This document shows positions 17,444-25,170 of a stretch of DNA of 64,000 bases, one piece after another (within the stretch, counting starts at the first letter, position 1; each line of letters begins with the position of its first letter). The stretch is taken from contig NZ_JAUHJQ010000001.1 of NCBI RefSeq assembly GCF_030412965.1, positions 522,060 through 586,059 of the forward strand, read 5' to 3'. The notes under the pieces are model-generated. The model saw only the letters and a list, made by a program, of their open reading frames with translations, was not told the origin of the DNA and did no database searches. Both the position numbers and the translations under genes were made by a program. This DNA comes from Nocardioides oceani (GTDB lineage Bacteria; Actinomycetota; Actinomycetes; Propionibacteriales; Nocardioidaceae).

Positions 17444-18247
17444 TCACCCGGAGAGGTCGGGCAGTCCCAGTTCCAGGTTCGGCGCCTGGATGCCCCCGTC
17501 GACCTCGAGCAGCTTGCCGGTGACGTACTGCCCGGCGCGCGAGCTGAGGTAGACCACCGCGGCTGCGATGTCCTCGGCCTCGCCCACCCGGCCGAGCGGC
17601 GTCTTGGTCTCCAGCTGGTCCATCATCTCGGGCACGCCGGCGACGAACTCCAGCGCGCTGGTCATCACCGACCCGACGTAGATCCCGTTGACCCGGATGC
17701 TCGGCGCGAGGTCGGTCGCCGCCAGCCGCGCCCAGTGCGCGAGGGCGGCCTTGGCCGTGCCGTACGCAAGGTAGCCACGGCCCGCGGACCGACCCATCAT
17801 CGAGCTGATGCAGGTGATCGACTTCTGCCCCTCGGGGCCCTTCAGCATCAACGGGACGGCCGCCACGCTGAGCGCGTGGGCGGTGGTGACGTTGAAGTGG
17901 AACGCCTCCTCCAGGTAGTCCGGCGTCGTGTCGAGGAAGGCGTTCGGGATGGTGCCGCCGACGTTGTTGACGACCGTGTCGAGCCGGCCGAAGGCGTCGT
18001 ACGCCGCGTGCGCGAGGCCGGCGACGGCGTCGAGGTCGCTGAGGTCGGCAGGTACGACGACGGCTCGGCGACCGGCGGCGCGGACCCGCTCGGCGACCCC
18101 CTCGAGCTGGCCGGCCGTGCGCGCGGAGATGACCACGTCCGAGCCGGACTCGGCCAGCGCGACGGCCGTGGCGGCGCCGATCCCGCGGCCGGCGCCGGTG
18201 ACGACCGCGACCTGGTCGGTGGTGGTGAACCGGTCGAGGATGCTCAT
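17444..18247 (-). CDS. Short-chain dehydrogenase/reductase (SDR)
   Basis: Classical NAD(P)-dependent oxidoreductase of 267 aa: TGAGRGIG at 17-24, NNVGG at 94-98, catalytic Ser at 148-149 and YGTAK with Tyr162 and Lys166. The C-terminal VDGG segment fits the family. The ATG start overlaps the upstream reductase stop by four bases (ATGA). Its neighbours and the KstR-type operator upstream suggest a role in breakdown of a steroid, terpenoid or similar hydrophobic substrate, but the specific alcohol or ketone is not visible. Confidence 0.9.
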   Translation of the reverse strand: MSILDRFTTTDQVAVVTGAGRGIGAATAVALAESGSDVVISARTAGQLEGVAERVRAAGRRAVVVPADLSDLDAVAGLAHAAYDAFGRLDTVVNNVGGTIPNAFLDTTPDYLEEAFHFNVTTAHALSVAAVPLMLKGPEGQKSITCISSMMGRSAGRGYLAYGTAKAALAHWARLAATDLAPSIRVNGIYVGSVMTSALEFVAGVPEMMDQLETKTPLGRVGEAEDIAAAVVYLSSRAGQYVTGKLLEVDGGIQAPNLELGLPDLSG

Positions 18248-19365
18248 CGGCCGGCCTGCCCGTGGGTGCCGGTGACGAGGCCGCGGCCGGTGACCAGCGG
18301 CAGGTCGACGGCGCGCACGATGCCCGGCTCGGCGGCGACGACCGCGGGCAGCGCGTTCACGATCCGCTGGGCGGTGGTGATCATGCCGCTGACGTTGTGG
18401 TCCCCGTGCTCGCCGTGGTGGAGGAAGTCGACCTGCATCATCGGCTCGCCGGTGATCCGCACCCGGTAGCAGCCGTCCGTCCCGGCCGGCGGGCGCTCCC
18501 AGTCGTCGTGCTCGCTGGCATCGGTGCGGGTGACGTGCTCCAGCACCACGCGGGGTACGCCGTCGACCTTGCCGACCACCTGGAACCGCACCGCCCCGAG
18601 GGTCCCCGCCGCGATGTCGCCGGAGACCGAGCGGGTGTCCCGCGCGGCGGGCCGGCGATCGACCTCCTCGGTCAGCGGCTCGTCGAGCGTCACGTCGAGC
18701 GCGGCGGCGATCTGCCGGACGACGCTGCCCCAGGCCATCGTGAGGATGCCGGGGTGCCAGAGCATGCCGAGCTCGTCCATCGGCTTGCCGAAGCCGAACA
18801 TCTCCCCCATCACCACCGGCTGGTAGTAGGTCGAGTAGTCGCAGACCTCCATCACCCGCACCTCGTCGATGCGCTGGGACAGGCTGGTGAGCACCAGCGG
18901 CAGCACGTCGTTGGCGAAGCCCGGGTCGATGCCGTTGACGTGCAGGCTGGCCCCGCCGCGGCGGCAGGCCTGCTCGATGCGGTCGATCATCTCCGGCGGC
19001 AGGATCCCCTCGGGCCACTGGAGCAGCACCGGGCCGCTGCTCGTCACGTTGATCCCGGCCTCGACGAACCCGATCAGGTCCTCGATGCACTCGAAGACGC
19101 GGTCGTCGGCCATCGCGGTGTGCACGATCGCGTCGGGCGCCAGCGCGATGAGCGCGTCGCGGTCGGTCGTCGCGAGGATGCCGAGCTCGCGGCCCAGCTC
19201 CGCCAGCTCGCCGGCGTCCCGGCCGTCCTTGGCCGGGTTGGACACCCAGACGCCGACCAGCTCGAGGTCCGGGTGGGCGTCGATGCCGGCGATGGCGTGC
19301 CGGCCGATGGTGCCCGTCGACCAGACGACCACGCGCAGGGGCTTCTCGGGGATGACCTGTGACAT
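18244..19365 (-). CDS. DHDPR-like NAD(P)-dependent oxidoreductase
   Basis: A 373-aa protein with an N-terminal Rossmann domain (VVVWSTGTIGRHA near 13-25) of the dihydrodipicolinate-reductase-N type, related to 2,4-diaminopentanoate dehydrogenase-like proteins that are common in actinobacteria. It is not true DapB: it is far too long and lacks the DapB C-terminal motifs. ATG 19365 (MSQVIPEKP) is chosen over a longer frame to 19422 that would run through the operator. It leads the reductase-SDR-MBL operon. The start codon lies only about 11 bases from a KstR-type palindrome, so repression is likely. Confidence 0.8.
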   Translation of the reverse strand: MSQVIPEKPLRVVVWSTGTIGRHAIAGIDAHPDLELVGVWVSNPAKDGRDAGELAELGRELGILATTDRDALIALAPDAIVHTAMADDRVFECIEDLIGFVEAGINVTSSGPVLLQWPEGILPPEMIDRIEQACRRGGASLHVNGIDPGFANDVLPLVLTSLSQRIDEVRVMEVCDYSTYYQPVVMGEMFGFGKPMDELGMLWHPGILTMAWGSVVRQIAAALDVTLDEPLTEEVDRRPAARDTRSVSGDIAAGTLGAVRFQVVGKVDGVPRVVLEHVTRTDASEHDDWERPPAGTDGCYRVRITGEPMMQVDFLHHGEHGDHNVSGMITTAQRIVNALPAVVAAEPGIVRAVDLPLVTGRGLVTGTHGQAGR

Positions 19366-19376
19366 GGCGCACAACC

Positions 19377-19390
19377 TAGAACACGTTCTA
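19377..19390. promoter_or_regulatory. KstR-type operator upstream of the DHDPR-like operon
   Basis: TAGAACACGTTCTA fits the KstR consensus TNNAACNNGTTNNA exactly and extends to a 16-base dyad (CTAGAAC-AC-GTTCTAG, 19376-19391). KstR is the TetR-family sterol-catabolism repressor; another TetR regulator with a similar site is the main alternative. Confidence 0.7.
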
Positions 19391-19421
19391 GAAATGCGGA
19401 AGAGCCGCGGGGTCGGCCGCA

Positions 19422-19491
19422 TGTAACGACCTGTTCACTGCTCTGCATGCACGCTGCAGCGTGCATGCAGAGCGGCGAACGTCGCGTTACA
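19422..19491. repeat. 70-base nested dyad with a perfect 34-base palindrome
   Basis: Bases 19440-19473 are a perfect 34-base palindrome (arms begin GCTCTGCATGCACGCTG). Around it, symmetric and evenly spaced, are TTC/GAA (3 bases out) and TGTAACG/CGTTACA (19422-19428 and 19485-19491). It lies between the ene-reductase stop (19512) and the KstR-type operator of the next gene. It may terminate the ene-reductase transcript or act as a protein-binding dyad. Confidence 0.85.
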
Positions 19492-19511
19492 AGGCCGGGA
19501 CGGGGTCGGCG

Positions 19512-20714
19512 TCAGGCGGGCGCAGGAGCGCCGGAGATCTCCAGGGCGACCGGGCAGCGGGTGCCGCCGTCGGCGTAGATGGTCGGCATGCAGCGGTTGC
19601 AGTGGATGCAGACGCCCTCGACGGCGCGACCGGCCTGCATGCGCGCGAGCAGGTCGGGCTCGCGGAGGAGGGCACGGCCCATGGCGACGTGCTCGAAGCC
19701 GTCGGCCATCGCCTGCTGCATGGTCTCGAGCCGGTTGACGCCGCCGAGGAACATCAGCGGCATCGACAGGGCCTCGCGGAACTGCAGCGCCTTGTCGCGG
19801 AAGTAGCCCTCGTGGAACTCGTAGGACTTCATGAACGACCGCCCCACCGGCGTGCGCATGCCGAGCCGGACCGGCAGCGGCATGGCGGCGGCGAACTCCG
19901 CGACGGGGGTGCCGCCGCGGAACAGGTACATGGGGTTCATCAGCGAGCTGCCGCCGGAGAGCTGCAGCGCGTCGAGGTTGCCGTCGGCCTCGAGCAGGCG
20001 GGCGACCTCGAGGCCGGTCTCGGTGGTGACGCCGCCCTTGAAGCCGTCGGAGGTCGACACCTTCGCGGTCACGGCGACCTCGTCGCCGACCTCGTCGCGG
20101 ACGGCCCGGGCGACCTGGCGGGCGAGCCGGGCGCGGTTCTCCAGCGAGCCGCCCCACCGGTCCTTGCGGCGGTTGAGGCCGGGTGCGAGGAAGGAGGAGA
20201 TGAGGTAGCTGTGCGCCATGTGCAGCTCGAGCACGTCGAAGCCGGCCCGCACGAGCAGGCGCGCGGCGGCGACGTACGCCTTGGTCACGCGGGTGAGGTC
20301 GGCCTCGGTGGCGGAGCGGATCATCTGCATCGACAGCGGGCTCGGCATGCCGCTGGCGGCGATCGCCCTGACGCCGTTGGAGCGACCGTTGGCGACCGGG
20401 CCGGCGTGGCCGACCTGGCCGGCGATCGCAGCGCCCTCGGCGTGGACGGCGTCGGCGAGGCGGGCGAGCCCGGCGAGGGTGTCCTCGCCGACGACGATCA
20501 CCTCGCGGTGGGTCCGGCCCTCGGGCGCGACGGCGAGGTAGGCCACGGTGGTCAGCGCGACGCCGCCGCGGACCGGGCCGAGGTGGTAGTCGATGAGCTC
20601 GTCGGTCACCTGGCCGTGCGGCGTGCGGCCCTCGAACGTCGCCGCCTTGACCGTGCGGTTGCGCAGGCGGACCGGGCCGAGGGTGATGGGCGAGAAGACG
20701 TCGGGAACAGCCAC
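19512..20714 (-). CDS. NADH:flavin oxidoreductase / Old Yellow Enzyme-type ene-reductase
   Basis: FMN-binding TIM-barrel enzyme of 400 aa, predicted to reduce activated C=C bonds such as enones or dienoyl-CoA. The start LGPVRLRNR, the ATFEGRTPHGQVTD segment, QVGHAGP and GGVNRLE near the FMN phosphate are typical of the family. A Cys cluster, C369-x2-C372-x2-C375-x11-C387, resembles the 4Fe-4S site of 2,4-dienoyl-CoA reductases, but the second flavin/NAD domain of those enzymes is absent. The start GTG 20714 lies about 10 bases from a KstR-type site and has no clear ribosome-binding site, so the transcript may be nearly leaderless. Confidence 0.88.
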   Translation of the reverse strand: MAVPDVFSPITLGPVRLRNRTVKAATFEGRTPHGQVTDELIDYHLGPVRGGVALTTVAYLAVAPEGRTHREVIVVGEDTLAGLARLADAVHAEGAAIAGQVGHAGPVANGRSNGVRAIAASGMPSPLSMQMIRSATEADLTRVTKAYVAAARLLVRAGFDVLELHMAHSYLISSFLAPGLNRRKDRWGGSLENRARLARQVARAVRDEVGDEVAVTAKVSTSDGFKGGVTTETGLEVARLLEADGNLDALQLSGGSSLMNPMYLFRGGTPVAEFAAAMPLPVRLGMRTPVGRSFMKSYEFHEGYFRDKALQFREALSMPLMFLGGVNRLETMQQAMADGFEHVAMGRALLREPDLLARMQAGRAVEGVCIHCNRCMPTIYADGGTRCPVALEISGAPAPA

Positions 20715-20723
20715 GGCCGGAAC

Positions 20724-20737
20724 TGTAACGCGTTCTA
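20724..20737. promoter_or_regulatory. KstR-type operator between the ene-reductase and the prmC-like/kyn operon
   Basis: TGTAACGCGTTCTA matches TNNAACNNGTTNNA exactly. It lies 10 bases from the ene-reductase start and 26 bases from the divergent methyltransferase start, so one bound dimer could affect both genes. Confidence 0.6.
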
Positions 20738-20762
20738 CTTCGCCGACCGGCAGGATCGACCC

Positions 20763-21539
20763 GTGACGGTGGTCGAGCGGCTGCGGGCGGCGGGGTGCGT
20801 CTTCGCCGAGGAGGAGGCCGCGGTGCTGCGCGGGGCGGCGCTCGACGCCGACGACCTGGAGCGGCTCGTCGCCGCCCGGGTGGCGGGGACACCGCTGGAG
20901 CAGGTCGTCGGCTGGGCGGAGTTCTGCGGCCTGCGCGTGGTGGTGGAGCCGGGCGTCTTCGTGCCCCGGCGGCGTACGACGCTGCTGGTGCGGCTCGCCC
21001 TCGAGCGGCTGGCCGGGCGCGGCCCCGGCGCGGTGGTCGTCGACCTGTGCTGCGGCTCCGGCGCGGTGGCGGCCGCCGTCCGGGCGGGCCGCGCCGACGC
21101 CGAGGTGCACGCGGCTGACGTCGACCCCGCGGCCGTCGCGTGCGCCCGGCGCAACCTGCCCGCGGGCGCGGTCCACGAGGGCGACCTCCTCGACGCGCTG
21201 CCGCGCCGCCTGCTCGGCCGGGTCGACGTGCTCGTGGCCAACGCGCCGTACGTCCCGACCGGCGACGTCGCCCTGATGCCGCCCGAGGCGCGCGACCACG
21301 AGCACCGGGTCGCCCTCGACGGCGGCGCCGACGGCCTCGACATCCAGCGGCGGCTGGCGGTCACCGTCGCGCCCTGGTTGGCGAGCGGCGCGACCGTCGT
21401 CGTGGAGACCGGCCGGCACCAGGCCGATCGGACCGCGGCGCTGTTCCACGACGCCGGGCTGGCCACCACCGTGGTCGAGGACGACGAGGTCGACGGCTGT
21501 GCGGTCCTCGCGACCGCCGGGGATACCGTCACCGCATGA
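20763..21539 (+). CDS. PrmC-related protein N5-glutamine methyltransferase-like protein
   Basis: SAM-dependent methyltransferase of 258 aa. Motif I is DLCCGSGAV (94-102) and the acidic motif II AADVDPAAV (118-126). The catalytic tetrapeptide NPPY of PrmC/HemK is NAPY at 160-163, as in the actinobacterial PrmC-related family. It is therefore probably not the release-factor methyltransferase itself. The GTG start at 20763 has AGGA eight bases upstream. Its stop overlaps kynA by four bases (ATGA), so it leads a prmC-like-kynA-kynU operon. The link between the activities is unexplained. Confidence 0.85.
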   Translation: MTVVERLRAAGCVFAEEEAAVLRGAALDADDLERLVAARVAGTPLEQVVGWAEFCGLRVVVEPGVFVPRRRTTLLVRLALERLAGRGPGAVVVDLCCGSGAVAAAVRAGRADAEVHAADVDPAAVACARRNLPAGAVHEGDLLDALPRRLLGRVDVLVANAPYVPTGDVALMPPEARDHEHRVALDGGADGLDIQRRLAVTVAPWLASGATVVVETGRHQADRTAALFHDAGLATTVVEDDEVDGCAVLATAGDTVTA

Positions 21540-22390
21540 CCGGCACCCCCGCGGAGCGCCCCCTCGAGGAGGGCGTGCGCACCGACTTTCACGGCGCGAT
21601 GAGCTACGGCCGCTACCTCGACCTGGACCGCCTGCTCTCCGCCCAGCACCCCCGCAGCGTGCCGGAGCACCACGACGAGATGCTCTTCATCGTCCAGCAC
21701 CAGACCTCCGAGCTGTGGCTCAAGCTCGTCCTCCACGAGCTGCGCGAGGCCCGCGCGCTCCTGGACGCCGACCGGCTGGAGCCGGCGCTGAAGTGCCTGG
21801 CCCGGGTCAAGGCGATCCAGCGCACGCTCATCCAGCAGTGGTCGGTGCTCGCGACGCTGACGCCGCGGGAGTACGCCGAGTTCCGCGGCGCGCTGGGCAG
21901 CAGCTCGGGGTTCCAGTCCCACCAGTACCGCGCCGTCGAGTTCGTCCTCGGCAACAAGTCCGCCGCCATGCTCACGGTCTTCGAGTCCGAGCCCGAGGCG
22001 CACGCCCTGCTGGCCGAGCTCCTCGAGGAGCCGACGCTCTACGACGCCTTCCTGCGGCTGCTCGCCCGGCGCGGCCTCGACGTCCCGGCCGACGTCCTCG
22101 AGCGCGACGTGCGCGAGCCGTGGGCGTTCCGCGAGGACCTGGTCCCGGTCTTCCGCCGGGTCTACGAGGAGCGCGACCTGCCCTGGGGGCTCTACGAGGC
22201 CTGCGAGGACCTGGTCGACCTCGAGGACAACCTCCAGGAGTGGCGCTTCCGCCACCTGCGCACCGTCCAGCGCACGATCGGCTTCCAGCGCGGCACCGGC
22301 GGCTCCTCGGGCGTCGGGTTCCTGCGCAAGGCACTCGACCTCACGTTCTTCCCCGAGCTGTACGCCGTGCGCGGCGAGGTCCGCGCGTGA
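21536..22390 (+). CDS. kynA: Tryptophan 2,3-dioxygenase
   Basis: Heme enzyme that opens the indole ring of tryptophan to give N-formylkynurenine, the first step of the kynurenine route. At 284 aa it is the usual bacterial size. His55 lies in FIVQHQTSELW (active-site His), FQSHQYR is at 126-132, the likely proximal heme ligand is His240 in RFRHLRTVQRT, and the GTGGSSG substrate loop is at 253-259. The start overlaps the methyltransferase stop (ATGA) and the end overlaps kynU (GTGA), so all three genes are coupled. No kynurenine formamidase gene is in the operon. Confidence 0.97.
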   Translation: MTGTPAERPLEEGVRTDFHGAMSYGRYLDLDRLLSAQHPRSVPEHHDEMLFIVQHQTSELWLKLVLHELREARALLDADRLEPALKCLARVKAIQRTLIQQWSVLATLTPREYAEFRGALGSSSGFQSHQYRAVEFVLGNKSAAMLTVFESEPEAHALLAELLEEPTLYDAFLRLLARRGLDVPADVLERDVREPWAFREDLVPVFRRVYEERDLPWGLYEACEDLVDLEDNLQEWRFRHLRTVQRTIGFQRGTGGSSGVGFLRKALDLTFFPELYAVRGEVRA

Positions 22391-23652
22391 GCGGCCGGCC
22401 CGCCGGGACCCGCCCGTCGTCGGCCGAGCTGGACGCGCGCGACCCGCTGGCGGCGTACCGCTCGCGCTTCCTCGGGGCCGACGACCCCGCCGTCGTGGCC
22501 TACCTCGACGGGAACTCCCTGGGCCGGCCGGTCGCGACCGTGCCGGCGCGGCTGGCGGAGTTCGTCGAGGGCGCCTGGGGCGACCGGCTGATCCGCAGCT
22601 GGGACGAGTCGTGGATGGACGAGCCGACGCGGGTCGGCGACCGGCTCGGCCGGGTCGTCCTCGGGGCCGCGCCCGGCCAGGTCGTCGTCGGCGACTCGAC
22701 GTCGGTGCTGCTCTACAAGCTGCTGCGCGCCGCGGCCGCCGCCCGGCCCGACCGCCGCGAGGTGGTCGTGGACCGCGACAACTTCCCGACCGACCGCTAC
22801 CTCCTCGAGGGCGTCGCCGGCGAGTGCGGCCTCACCGTGCGGTGGGTCGAGGCCGACCCCGACGGCGGCGTCACCGCGGACGACCTCGCGCCGGCGCTCG
22901 GACCGGACACGGCGTTCGTGCTGCTCAGCCATGTCGCGTTCCGCTCCGGTCACGTCGCGGACGGCGCGGCGCTCACCGCGCTGGTGCACGACGCCGGCGC
23001 GCTGGTGGTCTGGGACCTCAGCCACTCGGCGGGCTCGGTCGAGGTGGCGCTCGACGCGTGGGGCGCGGACCTCGCGGTGGGCTGCACCTACAAGTACCTC
23101 AACGGCGGTCCCGGCTCCCCCGCCTTCGCCTACGTCCGCGCCGACCTGCTGCCCGACCTCCAGCAGCCGCTGTGGGGCTGGATGGGCCACGCCGACCCGT
23201 TCGCGATGGGGCCGGGCTACGAGCCGGCGCCGGGCATCCGCCGGATGCTCACCGGCACGCCGCCGGTGCTCGCGATGCAGCCGCTCCAGGCGATGCTCGA
23301 CCTGATCGAGGAGGCCGGCATGGCGGCGGTCCGCGCGAAGGCCATGGCGCTCACCGAGCACGCCGTCGCGCTCGCCGACGAGCGGCTGGCGACGTACGAC
23401 GTCCGGCTGGCGAGCCCGCGCGACCCGGCCCAGCGCGGGGCGCACGTGATGCTCGAGCACCCGGCGTTCCGCGAGGTGACCGCCCTGCTGTGGCAGCGGG
23501 GCGTCGTGCCCGACTTCCGCCCGCCGGCCGGGCTGCGGGTCGGGCTGTCCCCGCTCAGCACGAGCTTCGCCGAGGTCGAGCGCGGCGTCGACGCGGTGGC
23601 CGACGCGCTCGCGGAGATCACTGCTTCGTCGGGTCGTGGCCCCAGTTCATGA
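22387..23652 (+). CDS. kynU: Kynureninase
   Basis: PLP enzyme that cleaves kynurenine to anthranilate and alanine. The chain of 421 aa carries the PLP-phosphate region (GDSTSVLLYK, 102-111), WDLSHSAG at 209-216 and the Schiff-base lysine Lys236 in GCTYKYLNGGPG. The GTG start overlaps the kynA stop. The 3' end runs 35 bases into the convergent DUF3140 gene, so the two transcripts overlap there. Confidence 0.96.
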   Translation: MSGRPAGTRPSSAELDARDPLAAYRSRFLGADDPAVVAYLDGNSLGRPVATVPARLAEFVEGAWGDRLIRSWDESWMDEPTRVGDRLGRVVLGAAPGQVVVGDSTSVLLYKLLRAAAAARPDRREVVVDRDNFPTDRYLLEGVAGECGLTVRWVEADPDGGVTADDLAPALGPDTAFVLLSHVAFRSGHVADGAALTALVHDAGALVVWDLSHSAGSVEVALDAWGADLAVGCTYKYLNGGPGSPAFAYVRADLLPDLQQPLWGWMGHADPFAMGPGYEPAPGIRRMLTGTPPVLAMQPLQAMLDLIEEAGMAAVRAKAMALTEHAVALADERLATYDVRLASPRDPAQRGAHVMLEHPAFREVTALLWQRGVVPDFRPPAGLRVGLSPLSTSFAEVERGVDAVADALAEITASSGRGPSS

Positions 23653-23956
23653 GGGAGTAGCGCCAGTCGCTGTGCTCGACGTCCTTGTCAGGCCCCTGCG
23701 CCAGGTGGCGGTGGACGTAGCCGACCACCTTGCGCATGTGGGCGACGTCGTCCTCGGACAGGTCGCCCTTGTTGGTGCGCAGGATCTCGACGATGCGCCT
23801 CCCCGACCGGTGGCCGGTCGACTCGCCGCTGCCGCCGGCCTTCTGCCCGACCGCCTGGGACTCGTCGGTGTCGAGCCACTTCTCGACCTCGGCGGCGGTC
23901 ATGTTGACCGCCTCCTTCCAGTCGTCCCAGACCTCGTCGAGCCCGTCCGCGGTCAT
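23618..23956 (-). CDS. DUF3140 protein
   Basis: Small acidic, soluble 112-aa protein. DEVWDDWKEAVNMTAAEVE at the start, HRSGRRIVEILR in the middle and DWRYSLMNWGHDP at the end are diagnostic of DUF3140, a family of unknown function found in actinobacteria and some proteobacteria. The ATG start overlaps the stop of the membrane-protein gene (ATGA), so the two are coupled. The 3' end overlaps convergent kynU by 35 bases. Confidence 0.88.
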   Translation of the reverse strand: MTADGLDEVWDDWKEAVNMTAAEVEKWLDTDESQAVGQKAGGSGESTGHRSGRRIVEILRTNKGDLSEDDVAHMRKVVGYVHRHLAQGPDKDVEHSDWRYSLMNWGHDPTKQ

Positions 23957-24429
23957 CGCAGGACCTCCACCAGCGGGGCGCGGGTGTCGCCGAAGTCGGC
24001 GTCGTCGTCGCCGGCCTGGCTGTCCACGCCGAGACACACGAGCAGCACCGCGCCGATGAGGGCGACCGCCGAGATGCCGTGCATCGCCATCGCGACGGTC
24101 GGGATCCGGTCCTCGACGGTCGGCTCGGCGTCCTTGCGGCCCTTGAGGGTGCGGACCACGAGGATGTCGCCGATGGCGGCGCCGAGGACCAGCACGACCA
24201 GCGTCGTCCAGGCCAGCGACTGCTGGCCGGCCGCGAGGTAGGCGATCCACAGCAGCAGCGCACTCAGCCCGAAGAGCGGGTGCACGAACAGCGCCAGCGG
24301 CGGCAGCTTGCTCGTCAGCTGCCCCGGCTCGGCCTCCGCCCGCGACCGGGCCGCGCCGAGGGTGAAGCTGAACATGTAGGCGCCGCCGAACGCGGTCACC
24401 ACCCACAGCCCGAGCACTGCCTGTGCCAT
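23953..24429 (-). CDS. Uncharacterised four-helix membrane protein
   Basis: A 158-aa protein with hydrophobic segments at about 4-25, 46-66, 72-92 and 115-135, and a charged loop RTLKGRKDAEPTVEDR between the third and fourth. I do not recognise a named family. ATG 24429 is set by a near-perfect ribosome-binding site (AGGAGGACACGC). It is co-translated with the DUF3140 gene, so the two products may work together, perhaps at the membrane. It is divergent from the DUF4383 gene. Confidence 0.8.
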   Translation of the reverse strand: MAQAVLGLWVVTAFGGAYMFSFTLGAARSRAEAEPGQLTSKLPPLALFVHPLFGLSALLLWIAYLAAGQQSLAWTTLVVLVLGAAIGDILVVRTLKGRKDAEPTVEDRIPTVAMAMHGISAVALIGAVLLVCLGVDSQAGDDDADFGDTRAPLVEVLR

Positions 24430-24576
24430 GCGTGTCCTCCTGGAGCCGTCGATCTCGTCCCCCTCGCGGTGCCCACCCGGCGCGCCCGCACACGCCCGGC
24501 GTACTGACCCGGCGCCGCGCGGGTACTCCCGGAGCACCACCTGCACGACCCCCGCACCACACATCGAGGAGCCCCC

Positions 24577-25053
24577 ATGGACGCCACCCACACCGGAGCA
24601 ACCGGACCGTCGAAGGCCGTGCCGTTCCTGCGCACCGCCGCGCTCGTCTACGGAGCGGTCTTCGTGCTCGTCGGCATCGCCGGCTTCATCCCCGGGATCA
24701 CCACGAACTACGACCACCTCGAGTTCGCCGGCCACGAGAGCCACGCCGAGCTGCTCGGGATCTTCCAGGTCTCGATCCTGCACAACATCGTCCACCTGCT
24801 CTTCGGCGTCGTCGGCCTGGCCGTGGCCCGCAAGGCCACCGCCTCGGCGGCGTACCTCGTCGGCGGCGGCTTCGTCTACCTGCTGCTCTGGGTCTACGGC
24901 CTGGCCGTCGGCCACGGCAGCGACGCCAACTTCGTGCCGCTCAACACCGCCGACAACTGGCTGCACCTCGCCCTGGCTCTCACCATGCTGGCCCTCGGGT
25001 TCGCGGGCTACCGCGCGCTGCGCGGCCCCGTCGGCGGCCAGTACCCCGCCTGA
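24577..25053 (+). CDS. DUF4383 membrane protein
   Basis: A 158-aa integral membrane protein with four predicted helices. The pattern IPGITTNYDHLEFAGHESHAE (about 42-62), then LHNIVHLLFGVVGL and NTADNWLHLAL, marks the DUF4383 family, widespread in actinobacteria and of unknown function. The conserved histidines in helices 2 and 4 could bind a metal or heme; this is inference. ATG 24577 is preceded by GAGGAG. It is transcribed away from the DUF3140/membrane-protein pair, with a 147-base gap holding both promoters. Confidence 0.88.
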   Translation: MDATHTGATGPSKAVPFLRTAALVYGAVFVLVGIAGFIPGITTNYDHLEFAGHESHAELLGIFQVSILHNIVHLLFGVVGLAVARKATASAAYLVGGGFVYLLLWVYGLAVGHGSDANFVPLNTADNWLHLALALTMLALGFAGYRALRGPVGGQYPA

Positions 25054-25078
25054 CCACCGGCCCGGCCGCCCCACCACC

Positions 25079-25130
25079 CGCCTCGTGATGCCCACCGTGC
25101 GCCCTGCCGCACCCTGGGCATCACGAGGCG
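25079..25130. terminator. Large two-tier hairpin after the DUF4383 gene
   Basis: Perfect 16-bp outer arms (25079-25094 and 25115-25130, CGCCTCGTGATGCCCA and complement) enclose a 20-base loop that itself holds GTGCG/CGCAC. There is no U-tract. It sits 25 bases after the stop and 40 bases before galM, so it probably ends the DUF4383 transcript. Confidence 0.75.
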
Positions 25131-25170
25131 GCGTGCGTCGGGGCCCGGCATCGGGCCTAGCGTCGTCCCC

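Noticed and set aside
18244..19365. Assignment as DapB (lysine synthesis)
   Set aside because: It is much longer than DapB, lacks its C-terminal motifs and sits with an SDR and an MBL hydrolase behind a KstR-type site.
24480..24576. A stress-type (SigB-like) promoter suggested by GGGTAC before DUF4383
   Set aside because: No matching GTTT-type -35 element is found at a suitable distance; the match is too short in GC-rich DNA.
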